Assembly (NCBI RefSeq): GCF_963576545.1
Contig: NC_083649.1
Coordinates: 6,632,406 to 6,696,405 of the forward strand
From: Limanda limanda
Lineage: Eukaryota > Chordata > Actinopteri > Pleuronectiformes > Pleuronectidae
Reading direction: 5' to 3'
DNA length: 64,000 nucleotides
The notes under the pieces are model-generated. The model was not told the origin of the DNA. It worked only from the letters and a program-made list of their open reading frames with translations, and searched no databases. Numbering within the stretch: position 1 is the stretch's first letter; each line of letters opens with the position of its first letter. Positions 1 through 29,845 of this stretch are shown here, piece by piece. The position numbers were made by a program, and so were the translations under genes.

Positions 1-500
1 GTACGTTCTGACTTTATACTTTTACTTATGTCTGGCCCTGTTTCTCTTCTGTACTTTTAAATCTGCTTGATAACAGATATTAGTTTTATGCATTATTCTC
101 CACGGAATTTAAGAAAATGTTTTAAAAAATGTTTAAAAATAATAAAAATAAAAAAGAAACACAAAAACGTTTCAAATGATCCACATGTACATTTAAAGTG
201 CAAAGAATTAAAAGAATATAGTTTAGCTCACTGCAAATATCACATGTAAATACAAATTGTCAACCTGTAGATACCTTAAAGACTGCCATAGTTTATTGTA
301 AATACATGTAAATAAACGTTATTATACGTCATTAAAAGCTTGAGTCAAAAAAGAATTCGGATCACAACAAAACGGTTAAATAAATAATTAATAAAAAAAA
401 CAGTAAAAAAAACAGAAAAAACAGTGATTGACCTTTAATTATATCAATTCTCACCCTTTATTCTTCATTTGCCTCCTCACATATTTGTTTTATTCTCCTC
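1..500. other. AT-rich upstream sequence, no gene seen
   Basis: This stretch is AT-rich with many A-runs and no open frame of coding character. It precedes the GGA-rich tract and putative first exon of grm5. I see no repeat family or RNA gene that I can name here. Confidence 0.5.
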
Positions 501-584
501 ATATTCTACAATGTGTCTTTGTGGCTTCACCTCATTGAGCTTTTCACAGATGCAGTCGCTGTGGATGCTGCACGCTTTCCACTG

Positions 585-662
585 TTTAGGAGGAGGAGGA
601 GGAGGATGAGGAGGAGGAAGAGGAGGAGGAGGAGGAGGAGGAGAGAGAGGAAGGAGGGGGGG
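585..662 (+). repeat. Purine-rich GGA/GA low-complexity tract
   Basis: This is a nearly pure A/G tract built from GGA triplets and GA dinucleotides. It lies in the likely grm5 promoter or 5' untranslated region. The short open frames read through it (poly-Arg or poly-Leu) are artefacts of the repeat. Confidence 0.8.
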
Positions 663-699
663 CAGCAGTGTGCGTCAGTAAGTAACATGTTCCAATAAC

Positions 700-856
700 G
701 GACTATATCATCTGCTGCTATTTGCAGTTTGCTGTAGCCAGGCACCAGGCTGAGCTGCAGAGAGCGAGAGAAGCTGCAGCCGGAGCGTTTCTTCTCCTCA
801 GTGATGGAGACGCTCTCAGAGGGAAAGACACCTGCGAGGCAACTGGCACAAAACAG
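700..856 (+). other. grm5: Putative 5' untranslated exon of grm5
   Basis: A CpG-containing stretch ends at a strong donor (CAG|GTAGGA, exon end 856). A candidate acceptor (TTTTGCGGCAG, ending at 1645) precedes the coding start at 1723, so 857-1645 would be a 5'UTR intron. The transcription start is not identifiable. If the splice is real, an ATG at 804 opens a 41-codon upstream ORF ending four bases before the main start. Inference only; no transcript evidence is available. Confidence 0.3.
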
Positions 857-1123
857 GTAGGAGCAAGTTCCTTTTAATTAGGTGAAGCGCACAACGCTGA
901 CTTTACAACTGAGCTTTATATCTGCATCGTTAACGCATTCTTCAGTTTCACTCAAGTGGCACGACGCTCTTGCAACATCATTTCATCACCATGGCAGCAA
1001 CTTGAAATCCTTTTCTCTTGTAGGAGGAGGATTTGTCAATATCAGTGTCTTCTTTTCCTGAAATTCTAAATATTTTATCCTTTCACTGGAAATACCAACT
1101 TGGCTGAGATGGACTTCTTAGTG

Positions 1124-1477
1124 TCGGGGGCGGATCCAGGGGCGAGGCCGGGGGGGTGGGGGGACGGGGGGGCACTGGCCCCAACTGAAATCTGATCAGC
1201 CCCTGTTCCGTCAGAAATCGTTAATAAAACACTTTCTAACAAAAAATATGAGAATTTATCACGATTTTCTGATTTACAACAATTTTTTAGTCTAATCTAA
1301 ATTTAGTCGATTATGTGTTTCTCTTCTCAAAACCTTAGAGCGAACATTAAACACCGAATGACTTAAATGTGCAACTAGCTCAATCAGGAATTGTGCATGG
1401 ATGTTCGACATGTAATTGCCCCCCCAAAGTGGCCCCTTTATGGCCCCTGATTTAGAGAGATCCTAGATCCGCCACTG
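1124..1477. mobile_element. Short non-autonomous DNA transposon (MITE-like)
   Basis: The element begins with GGGGGCGGATCCAGG (after TC) and ends with CCTAGATCCGCCACTG, which form imperfect terminal inverted repeats. It is flanked by the 7-base direct repeat CTTAGTG at 1117-1123 and 1478-1484, as expected for a target-site duplication. No coding capacity is seen. Its 3' part has a diverged reverse-strand relative near 50037-50125. It lies in the putative grm5 5'UTR intron. The superfamily is not assigned with certainty. Confidence 0.55.
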
Positions 1478-1587
1478 CTTAGTGCATTGTGCATTGATCG
1501 TGATTGATTGTGACGGATACAGTGAGTTTACCTATAGAGATGATCAGACTTGCTATTATCTGCACAAGCAATTCCTGTTGCCTATGA

Positions 1588-18621
<17,034 letters not shown>

Positions 18622-21600
18622 ACCGGCTCCTCCTGCTCCTCTGGTCCCTCGTTCACCTTCCAACCGGAGTATTTCAACCTCCAGGAGACAAAACAACAGC
18701 CCGGACCCAGCTCTCGTCTTTCTACATTTGAATATTCTGAGTGTTTAAATGGTTATTTTTTAAGGAAAGTACCTGAGTCAGTGTTTTTGTCTTCAAGTGA
18801 TGAACTGGAACAAACAATTGGGCATTTTACAGACTTTTGACTCTTGGTTCTAATTCTGTTTTAAACTTTTCAGATTCCAAAGAAAATACTGATTCTTTAT
18901 AAAAAAAACGAAGATCAATAACAAGTGGAGGAAGTTTACCAAATCTTTAAGTTCAGTGTTACTTTGGATTCTTTGATTTTTATCTAGGAAAGTGCAGGTT
19001 TTAGAATGATAAGGGTAGTTGTATTTAATTTGTATATTTTGCATTAATATTCTCATGGACGCAGGTTGTTTTTATTCTTTGTGTCATTGCTGTATACTTT
19101 CTGCATATTTAGTGTTTTTACTACTGATCATTTGATCGAAGCATTTGGAGTTTTGAAACAGTTTGGATATCAACCGCTTGAATAACTTTTCCTGGAAGGT
19201 CAAACGATGCATTTTCCCTGCAACGTTAATTTGTTGGAAGACGAACTCAGCGTCATTTGTATCGAGCTGCTTATGGAGAATCCTGCGTTTTGCAAATCAA
19301 GGAGTAATCTGAAAGAAACACATGTAAGACATTTGTCTGAGTGGACACCATGGACGTTCACGTTGATCCGTGAACTGCTGGGACGTCTTCTTTAATTCTT
19401 TTCTCTACATATGACTTAGTTGAATGTACGATAACGTGTCTTTGTGTGAAATGGACCAAAATGATCTTCCACCTCAGGATGTGTCGGCCGCCGGCTCCAC
19501 ATGTTTCTAGTTTGCATGATGTCAGGATTTGAGTTATATTTGTAATCAATTACTTTTTTTTAAATATTATTCAGTTAAGATGAATAGATATACAGTAGTT
19601 GAAAAAAGGTAAAGATCCTCTTTGTGGTATTGATGTGTCTCAGGAGGAGAGGTACGGGGATGTGTGCCAGATGTTTCTTATGATTCAATTCTGGCTTTTT
19701 ATTTGATCTTCGATCTCCAAAACCTTTTGAAGCACACAGTGAAAAAAGAAAATACTTGACTAAATTTAAAAAACTGAAAAACTAAATGAATTAAGTTAAT
19801 TTTTGTGTTAATACAACTTTAATTTTCAACAAATTTAATGTATTTCAGTGTTTTTATACTTGATCCAACAACTTTCTTATGTCAGTGTATGGAGGTTGTT
19901 ATTTTTGATATAATATTTAACGACATTTCTTATGCCTGACCGTTATTTGTTCTTTTTTTAACTATATATTGCATCTACAGTTGGGCCTCTCTGACCATGT
20001 GCATTATTTACAGTATTGATTCAATGGTTTTCATCTTCTATATCTTCCATGTCCTGATTGTCACATGGGAGCAGGATTATTTATGTTTGTTTACACAGGA
20101 AAGAATGTTATCATGGTTTTTGAAATGTGCAGTGTGTTTACTTTTTTTTTTACTGGTTTTCAATGTAGAAATCATTATAAACATTTGCATGCAACCTTGT
20201 GCCAGTCAAACTTTTACAGGTGCATACGATGCTTGATACCAGTAGTTCACGAATATAATCTCCAGAGGACGATTGTCTCTGTCTTATCTTTTCAATCTCT
20301 CCTGAGTTCCCCATTCAGATTTGAGCTGGAAGACTTGGACGGTTATTTTTACACCTTCATAAGTTGATGTTACTTATGAACCTTTTCTCTAAATAAGAAG
20401 ATAATTGTGTCAAATCACTGTGCGATAATTAATAAACCCGAGAAACAGGGTTTCTAGGGCACTCGCTATTAAATACCGTGATATAATTTCCTTTGACGTA
20501 AATTGTCGACCAAAATGAAATTAAGAGTCTCGAGATATGTGGGTAAAGTTTATTCATAGTTAGAGCGTAATAGCTTGGACGAGCCGAGGGAGAGAGTGAG
20601 GCCACAACGGATCAACTCATTGTTTATCCTTCGAATCTAATAGTGGTGTGTTGCGTTACCTATGGTCCATCTTCATAAATATCATATATTTCTCTGTGGG
20701 CAAGCTCCTGAAGATCCAGATAAAGAGACCAGCAGCTTCTCAGCATCTGTCTGAAGCTCGGCCCTCCAGCTGGATCTGACATCTTCAAGCAATCAGGTGA
20801 ACTTGCCTTATTTCTGTTAACTCCCCACCTCATGTGACTCTGATTTAACTCAGAGAACTCGCCCAGCTGCCTCGGTCCACGTTGCTCTGGGAAACAGGCC
20901 TCAGCTCATGTCGTGACTTTCATGCTGGAGAAGCGAACAACAGAAGAATCGTCTGTTTCTGCTCTCTGACACTGTAATATGTTTGCATACATACAATAAT
21001 CACATTATACTAAAGCATCACTCCAATTAAAGTGGAGAAGAGTTCCATTCATATTCTGTGGGACCTAATTTGATTAGTGTGAAAGAAATAAACCTTCACA
21101 CAACTTCTCACGCTTTTATGCAGGAACCAACCTCAAACTGACAATATGACAACTTTTACGAGAATAATAAAATAATCATCCTTTTTAGAGCACACGCCAA
21201 GATGTGATTCCTGGTTAAATACACTAGAGAGAAACTGTTGTAGTTGTGTAAGTCCTGATCCAGCAGTTGGATGTTGTGTACAGGTCTGAACCACAGTATA
21301 GATTTTACATGCATCGAACTTGCTGACATTACACTTTTTAACTGCATTATGGCTTCACTTTACAGCTGCATGCAACCAGTGGTCACATTTACTCCACTTG
21401 TGTTTGACTATATTTATTTGTGTATATTATTCATACTCTTACTGAGTAAAACGTGTGAGTATTTCTCCAATCACTTCTTGTAAACAGACATTTAAGGATG
21501 AAAAGGAAATGTTGAACTGTGAGCAGCTCTTTTTCATCTCTTCTCTTTTTAAAGTGTTCCATAACTTATCTGTGTCTTTTATTACCGAGGCACGGTTTGA

Positions 21601-21943
21601 CCCCACAAAGGGTTAAAGTATGACAACAGTTACATCATGTGGTTTACAGTGAATTGCATTAGCGGCTCACCAGACCCTCTCCACATGGAACCGTGCGCAC
21701 CGCTGCGCACCGCTCCCGGGAGGCGAGGTCACAAGTTCCCATGAGGCACGGCCCCTACGGAGGATCACACTTCCCCACAGGGAGGGAGGAGAGAGAGAGA
21801 GAGTCTGAGAGAGACTGAGAGAAGCTGAGACACTGGAGAGGAAGCAGGACGAGAGAGGGAGAAGAAGAAGTCCAGACTCACACCCAAGGGGGAAGCGAAC
21901 ATCTGGAGAACATCTGGCGCGTCTGAGAGCCCAAACATCTGGA
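18622..21943 (+). other. grm5 3' untranslated region and grm5-rab38 intergenic space
   Basis: AT-rich sequence with no supported gene follows the grm5 stop. Candidate polyadenylation signals include AATAAA at 20431-20436, which would give a 3'UTR of about 1.8 kb. No ctsc exons are recognised, although that gene lies between GRM5 and RAB38 in mammals. The last 300 bases become GC- and GA-rich ahead of rab38. Confidence 0.55.
21635..21641 (+). promoter_or_regulatory. M-box-like site TCATGTG upstream of rab38
   Basis: TCATGTG is the core of the M-box bound by MITF-family factors in melanocyte genes. It lies about 300 bases before the rab38 start. RAB38 is a melanosome-biogenesis gene, so the position is suggestive, but a 7-base match is weak evidence by itself. 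Confidence 0.25.
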
Positions 21944-22519
21944 ATGACCAACCACCCGACCCAGGCCAACGGCATGCAGGGGCCCCGGAAGGAGCACCTG
22001 TACAAGGTGCTGGTGATCGGGGACCTCGGGGTGGGGAAGACCTCCATCATCAGGCGCTACGTGCACCAGACCTACTCCAACAACTACCGGGCCACCATCG
22101 GGGTGGACTTCGCCCTGAAGGTCCTGAACTGCGACTCGGAGACTGTGCGGCTGCAGCTGTGGGACATCGCAGGTGGGACAGCGGGGGTCTTCATGTCTGG
22201 CATGGGCTGTGTGTGTGTGTGTGTGTTTGTGAGAGAGACAAGTTGACACTGAGATCATGTGCAGGATCCAGATCCACTCACTGATGCGTAATGGAGCATT
22301 TTGGGTTGTTTTTACGCGTAAAATCTGCTAAAAACAATACATTTTCTAAACCATTACTGAAAAAAAAGTGAAAAAGTTGTTAAGTGAGATTGTGAGTGTT
22401 TCTGAACAGATGATAATGAGAGGAGATAAAGTTTAACTAGAATCTGACACTGTGGCATGACTAGTAAAGTTGTGAAACTTTCAAAACTTGAGGATGCACT
22501 GTCACTTTGTCACACACAC

Positions 22520-22567
<48 letters not shown>

Positions 22568-25311
22568 ACACACTCACACACACTAACACACTAATTGTTG
22601 CTTAGGGATGAGCACACTATCATTCACTCATAGGTATGGGGCTGCATCATGTGCTTGGTTCCATGTGAGGGAGATTTTTAAGCCCAGTCACAGGAGCGTC
22701 ATTGTGGCCTAAACGAAAAGCAAAACATCATTACTCAGAATATCTCTCTCTTTCTCTCTCACACACACACACACACACATACACACAAATGCCAGCACGT
22801 GCTTTAAGCAGTTAATTCAAATCCACTAAATTAAATTACGTATTTCCAGTCAACTCTACCTATTTTAAATCCATGGCTTTGAGGAGTGGGGTTAAACAAA
22901 GTCAGGACGGTGTGTTTGCTCTAATTTATAAAAACGTTATCTGCTTTTAAAAGTCATGTAAACTGCACCATCTTGCATCAGGTGACCTGTGAGACGCGTG
23001 TGTCTGCAGATGACGACTCAGTGTGACTCAGGAAAATCATTCACACATTCTCTTGCACAAAAAGAGGAACTACTCAACCCTTTTTTCCATTTCCTGTCCC
23101 TCAAGGGGACCACGAGAAATGACGCCAAGGACTTCTAGCAAAGACTAAAGCGACTAATACTTATCGGCCAATACTACATTTTCTGCTGAGAGGGCATGTC
23201 ATGTAAACAAGCAGGACGCACACAGCTTCAGGCTCAAACTCTGACTCACAAGTAGACGCCACAGGGCCGGTCGTGTTGACAGCTGTTCTAACCTGCTCCT
23301 TAAGCTCCTCATTTCAATCCCTGCACAATTCACCTGACATGTCACATGTTTGACTCCTCACAGATATGTTTTATCAACAGGAGGTCAAAGTTTATCATAA
23401 GTTTTTTAAGTGGTCCTGTTATAAGCAGGAACAAGCTCTTGCATTGAGGATCTTGTGAAACGTGAACGTAAGACTGCAGGAATGTGCTGGTTCATGAAAT
23501 ACCAGCGCCGCTAACCACAGACTTAGTTATTTCACCACAGAAATGCAAGAGAACAATGAGATTTCCTCATCGGTGCTGCTGTGCTCATGAATGTGTGTTT
23601 GTGTTTGTGTGTTTGTCACAGGTCAGGAGCGTTTCGGAAACATGACGCGAGTGTACTACCGTGAAGCCATGGGAGCCTTCATCGTGTTCGACGTGACGCG
23701 GCCCACCACCTTCGAGGCGGTCATCAAGTGGAAGGAGGACCTGGACTCCAAGCTGAGGCTGGAGAACGGACAGAGCATCGCCACCGTGCTGCTGGCCAAC
23801 AAGTCGGACCAGGGCCGAGAGTTGAGCAACAGCGCCATCAAAATGGACCAGTTCTGCAAGGACCACGGCTTCGTCGGGTGGTTCGAGACCTCGGCTAAGG
23901 TGAGATGACGGAATTATCATGATGATCCGTGAAGCTCGAGTCAAGAAATACTTTGTCTAAAGCGTCGACTGTTGATAAAATAGGTCATAGACTCGGGGTC
24001 TAGAAAGTGAAGCCGATATGGAAGTGCCTGTATTCTCTCGAATGACCACCAGAGGGCGACTCTACCGGTCAATTTCTATAGAAGTCTATGAGAAACTTAC
24101 TATAATTTTCCTGAGGAGTTCATGGTCTTAATCTGTAGTTTCTCTTCAACACTTCATGAGGTTCATTCACAAACCAACAGGTGATGTCTCGGGGATGTTT
24201 CCAGCTGCCTCTTTTCTTTCAACTCTCAGCACACTCTCAAGAATGTGGATGAGTGTATTTCCCGTGTCAGTAATCGTCCGTTAGCAGTGAGCGTCTGACA
24301 CACTCAGTGGAGACGTCTCCCATCACGTACACCTCAGTCAGAGAAAAACATCCCGACTGGAATTTCATGCCCTCGTGGAAAGTGGCTCGATGAGTTCGAT
24401 TTTACACATCAGGGTTAGAAGAGGCCACTGAGATTAACAGTTAAAAACCATTAGTGGAGTTCTGTTAAAGAATTAGACCGACCATCGGTTTATATATTTT
24501 GTTCATCCTCAATCCAACAGCTCTATCACATTGCTTCAAAATAACACATTAAAATCCAAGATGTCATGGAATCTTATTGTAATAGCAATAAATGAAATAT
24601 ACTACAGGGATCTTTAGTCAAATTCAAACTTATTTTACTCTAATTACATTATAAGTGCATTATTAGCAGATAGCTATTAACTCTACAAACGTCTTCATTC
24701 ACACATCCCCTGTTGACACTGCTGTGTTGGGTGCAGCCAAAGTGCTGTGTCATCCTCGTGCCATCGAGCCTCAGCATTCTGAAAGGTCAAAGGTTACAAG
24801 GTGCAGGCTCAGCCAGAGGTGTCAGAGTTGGGGTTGGAAAACAGAGACACGCGTCCTTCTTCGGGCGCAGCAAGAAAACTAAAATGTTTACGGTATTGAC
24901 AGGAAGAGGTTTTAAACCCATTTGCTTCCACACATGAAGGTGACAGTTAAGAGTGAGACACATTTTCAACAGGCAGGAAGTATCTCGCCATTTAATTGGT
25001 CCTTCCTTGAAAATGTCATGAAAATCGGTACAGTAGTTTTTTTGTTATCCTGCTAACAAGCGGACAAACAAAACACAGATGAAAACCAAACCTCCACGAC
25101 GTGAGCAAGAACAATTTACTGAGCAGTTCCTCTCTCTCTCTCTCTCTCTCTCTTTCAGGATAATCTCAACATCAGTGAAGCTGCGAACTTCCTGGTCAAG
25201 CACATCATGGCCACGGAGAATGAAATCATGAAATCGATGGTATCGGACACCGTGTCACCGCGGTACGACGACGAAAGACAGACCAGCTGCTCCGGCTGCT
25301 TCAAACAATGA
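21944..25311 (+). CDS. rab38: Ras-related protein Rab-38, 3 coding exons
   Basis: Small GTPase of the Rab32/38 group, which directs cargo to melanosomes and other lysosome-related organelles. Coding exons are 21944-22172, 23622-23899 and 25159-25311 (219 aa). Visible motifs are the P-loop GDLGVGKTS, effector region YRATIGVDFALKVL, switch II WDIAGQERFGNMTRVYY, guanine-binding NKSD, ETSAK, and a C-terminal CSGCFKQ with prenylatable cysteine. WDIAGQERFG and KEHLYKVLVIGDLGVGK match RAB38/RAB32, and the short N-terminus and C-terminus favour RAB38. An in-frame ATG at 21974 (MQGPRKEHLYK) aligns with the human start and gives 209 aa, so it may be the true start. It lies downstream of grm5 in the same direction, as in mammals. 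Confidence 0.93.
22522..22570. repeat. (CA)n microsatellite in rab38 intron 1
   Basis: An almost pure CA run of about 45 bases. A second, shorter CA run follows TCTCTCTTTCTCTC at about 22744-22787. Confidence 0.9.
24000..24115. repeat. Possible short interspersed repeat in rab38 intron 2
   Basis: Contains AAGTGAAGCC, GGAAGTGCCT, ATGACCACCAGAGGGCGACT and TTTCTATAGAAGTCTATGAG in order. The phrase around CACCAGAGGGCGACT recalls a common fish short repeat. A related-looking piece (CCACCAGGAGGCGATTGAGA) is at about 58500. Boundaries and family are uncertain. Confidence 0.35.
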
Positions 25312-26520
25312 GAGGAGAGGGGGGTGGGGGGGGGGGGGTGAAGGATGGGACGGAGTGGAGTCACAGGAGGACAGAGAGGGACAGACACACACCACACGGC
25401 CACTCCATGGACGTCTGAGAACCCTCTGTGCAGTTCAGCTCCTCTGGTCCGAATCAGAGTCGAACATTGTTGTTTGCTGCATTTTTCACTTTCTGCAGTA
25501 AACCGGAGCTGAAGCCACTTGGACTCAGGAGCTGGACACGTTGCAGGAGAGTTTTGGGAACTCGTGGTTTAAGTTTCTGACTTCAGTTCGACAGAAAACC
25601 CACCTGGACGCTCTTTGGTGTTAGTGTACAAGATTATTTAAAGCATTATGACGTCAGCCTCTGTTTGGGTACAATTCCTTTAAGATGGTTGAGATATTAT
25701 TCTCACTTCCTCTAATTTAACAGCTTTTCACTCTGACTAAACAAAATAAACCAGTAAATACTGGAGTCCAGCCGATTTACAATCAGCCAATATGAACCTT
25801 TATGAAATACGAACCTTTCCCAGATGTTCATGTCTGCTGATGTGATAACTTTCATTTTACAAAATAAACAATCCAGTAAATACGAGCATTTAACATTTAC
25901 GTGTACATTATATCCTAATTCAAGTTCTGTATGTTTGGTTGTATTTGTGTTTTCATTTAATTTAAAGTAATTTACGATAACGTGTGTTTAACTATAAAAT
26001 ATCAAACCTTTGGGGTTTAAAAACAACTTCTTGGAATCATTGACAAGTTTTATTTTGTATTATTTGTGTGTTTTTACTCCTAAACATCTGCCTGTCTGTC
26101 TGAAAGACAAGTTTCCTGACTTTATTTCAGTTTTTCCATTTCTGTGTGAGTGTTGTTGTTGAAGTTCTCTCTCTCTTTAACCTCCACGCAAACTGTGTGG
26201 GCGACCTGCCGCCCCCCCGGGACGTAACGAGAGCCGAAGAAAGTAATGTTGACCCTTTGCATCATGTGAACTGAACATGCATTGCTTTTTAATGGTTTTA
26301 AGTTATTTGCTGTGTGCGTGGGTGTGATGCTGGTTAGCACAATGAAAAATCAGGGGCACTTAAAGAAGGAGAAATAGCTGAGATCTCGAGGATGAAGTCG
26401 TGATTTTTGGCTACGTGTCATTTAAGAGGAAGAACATGAGGCGATCAGTCTGTCCCCTGCATTAAAATGAGGAATGTGGAGCATCTTGTTAACGTTAAAC
26501 TTAAGTACGAATAAATAAAT
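25312..26520 (+). other. rab38: Probable rab38 3' untranslated region
   Basis: The stop codon is followed within ten bases by a long G-run (about 25319-25339, one T). Candidate AATAAA signals are at 25745-25750 and 25863-25868, and another cluster is near 26510. The true end cannot be chosen from sequence alone. Confidence 0.45.
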
Positions 26521-28890
26521 ACTTATCGTTATTGTTGGTTACGTCGGTTTATCAACAAACAATGAGATGCTGCTTATTCCCTAAGGACTAAATTGTCTTT
26601 ATCCTCATATTGTAATGGCTGTTTTCCTCACTCAATAACAAATGTATTCTCATAATTTAAATATCAACAATCTCAGAATTTGATTTCTTTAGTAAGTCTC
26701 TAACAGTCCGTGTTAGGTTAGAGTTTTATATAGATGTCGCTGAAGCTCCTTCCTCCAGCTGCCTGTCACGTGAGCCCAGTTTAATCAGGCAGTTTAACAA
26801 TACATTTGTATTTATAGCGACGAAAAGGTGGGAGCTGCAAAGAAAGGAAAAGAGTTTAACAGTTAAAAGAAACACCCGGGAGTCTTTAATGATCTGTGGG
26901 AGGTTCAGGTTTAGATGCTCGTCAGGAACCTGTGTGTGTTGTTGTTGATGGAAGAGTGAGTTTTGTGTTTCTCCTTGTTTCTGACTCTGTGCTGCGTGTG
27001 TGTGTGTGTGTTATTTTTCTTCTTTTATTTTTCACCAGAGAAGAAACTGTTTCTGGTTCTAAACTGGACATGAGTTCACTTGCCAAAGCCTAACCTCGGT
27101 TTCCATGGTAACTGGATGAAGTCATTTTTTTCATGGGCATCCGCCGACATCTGCGCGAAGCTATTGCTGTATGCACACACACACACAGACACACAGACAC
27201 ACACAGACACACACAGACCCACACACACACACACATACGGTATATACAAAATCATTTCTCCTTTTCTCACCCACTCAATCCTCCATTATTTTGTCTCCTC
27301 CTGTGCTCTTGGAATCCAGCTGCTTCCAGTGTCTTTTATATAAATTCCCTCTTCTTCTCCATAATCTCATTAAACCTGCACCCAGAGATGAGCTATTATT
27401 AATGGACCACTCTCTATCTTCCAACATGAAGCCTCTGGTTTGTGTATGAAGGTGTTTTCGACTCTGCACATCTGTCTTCACGACGCTGAAGCCTTCATGT
27501 CGTTCCGTGGCCTCATATGATCTCGATGAGGAGCAGAACTTGATCAAATCAATTGTATCATGTGGTTTGTCGCCTTTCACACAACAAACAGTGAGCGTGT
27601 AATGATTTATGACGTGTTGTCTCCCTATGTTATTGTGTTAGGTTCTCGTCCTGCATCCACACGGATTATAACAATGTTTCCGTCTGAGGATTTGAATTCC
27701 ACAGCGTTTGTTTAGCTCGTCATGAGGACAGTGGCGTGGTGTCACACTCTAGAAGCATGAGTTAATCTGGAAAACCACCACGCGACCCACAAACCCACAC
27801 GTGTCCTCATCTGATTACACCGCTTGTGGATTGTTCTTGTTCATTCTTGATCGCAAAGCGGTGAAGAATGAGGTAAAGCCACTGATTTCACACCAAAGTA
27901 CGAATCTGCCTTTTCACCTTTGACCTCAAAACCAACCAGGCAGCGAACCGACGTCCAAGTTTTATTGCTTTCGACTGAGAAATGTGTCTCCGGGCTGATC
28001 CAGGACTCTCAGGTTCTCATTAGTGAACCACATGACTGAGTGGATTATTCTCTGCCTGAGGGAGAAGATTTGCTCGTCTGCTCTTGGCTCACGTTAAGAC
28101 TCATTAAACCATCCGAAAAACGCAGTGGAAGCAAGTTGGGGAGAATGTTTGTCATCTGAAATTCATCAAGCGATAAGTGGATGATGGGATAAATCAATTT
28201 GTTGTTGGGGTGCGTGTCAAGAAAACATGCAATTAAACCTAAAACAATGAAATGAAAGTTTTATTTAATTGTGGGACAAGGCTCCTCCTGTGACAACAAC
28301 ACCTGGCACAGATCTGAGCTTTCATTACTGAGAATTATCAGCCCAACATATTGTGCTCTTTGTAGTTGTGGAGCTTCGGCTGCCAGAGAACCACCTCCAT
28401 AAAACACCCACATATTCTCACAGCGACACAGAAACACAACGGAGGAGAAGCAGGGAGAGAGGAGAAGACGCCGAGGGAGAAGTGAGACCCAAGAGCCACG
28501 GAATGATCCAGACTTCAGCTCCATGGAGTCGGTAACAGAAAGAAAGGATCATGAGGAACGGCTGGACTGACGCAGATTAAAAGTGACAGCTCCACATTAG
28601 ATCAGAGAACACTGAAGCAGTTAAAGCACATGGAGAGAAACAGATTCTCACATTATTCAGCTGCAAGTATTTATATATTACAGAGGAGACTTGCTCATGT
28701 GGCGCCATCTGTTGTCAGATAAGGTCAACTGCAGGCATTCGATTCAGGAGTGTAGTCATCTTAATAGCTTGTGATTAAAGTGACTGAACTTTTATAGCTT
28801 GTGTGAGTGGACCGCCAAGGTCAATTTACTAATTTATAAGATGCCTCAAACCTCAAAGATGGTTACGTGGTCATGCTGAACACACACACA

Positions 28891-28927
<37 letters not shown>

Positions 28928-28937
28928 ACACACACAT

Positions 28938-29011
28938 GTCTCATGCAATCACTGCTAAAATAGGTTTATTGAAGGTTGAAGGTTTATTTTCTGAGGCTAT
29001 AAACGGCCAAG
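28938..29011 (+). repeat. 74-base repeat, copy 1
   Basis: From GTCTCATGCAATCACTGC to AAACGGCCAAG this is identical, base for base, to 40443-40516. Both copies directly follow a CA microsatellite and share orientation. This suggests a recently active or gene-converted repeat whose conserved edge starts at the microsatellite. Confidence 0.85.
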
Positions 29012-29811
29012 TGCAGTTAAAGTAAAAAAAAGTAAAGTAGAACTAAGGCCAAAGGTCAGGTAAAAGTTGCCTGAATTCTTTTATTTATTTCTGCTTTTTT
29101 TCGTTTTTGTGTTTTTGTATTGTACTTAATTTGTATGTTAATTTGAACTTTTTTATTATTATTTGTGAATCACTTTGTAACCATGTTTTGAGAAGCTCTA
29201 ACACTAATATCACATACATTACCTCTAATGTTGTTTTTATTTGTTTTGATATTTTAATTATATATATTTTATTCCTATAATGACGATTATGATGATTATT
29301 ATTATTAGTAGTTGTAGTAGTAATAGTAGTAGTAGTAGAAGTTTTACTTGCCATTATATAAACACCAAGTAACTTTGTTATTCTACACAGATTTTTCAAC
29401 AACAAAAAATACATACATTTATGGATAGGATGTGTATTTTTTGTATTTTTACATTGATTTCAATGTAATTTAACATTCAAGACCATTAAGCAGTTGAGTC
29501 ATCTTGTCAAAACATCTATTATTTTCCATTTTATAAATGAATGGATTACATACAATACATTACAAGAACACTTAATTTATAACACAAATATAAAATACTA
29601 CAAAGAATTTCTGTGAATTCAATCTTACCTGCAGATTTATTCTCTTTTTTATAATAACGCCACGAACAGCCGGTGAGAGCGACCAACATTTCTGTGATTT
29701 ACAGGTTGTAGCGTGGGTTCGCCGTCACCTGGGGAGTTCGACACCATGTTTGTGCACATAAAAAGAAAATTGAGTTGTGAAATAAGTATCTGCTAATTAA
29801 ACCAGCCTCCT

Positions 29812-29845
<34 letters not shown>

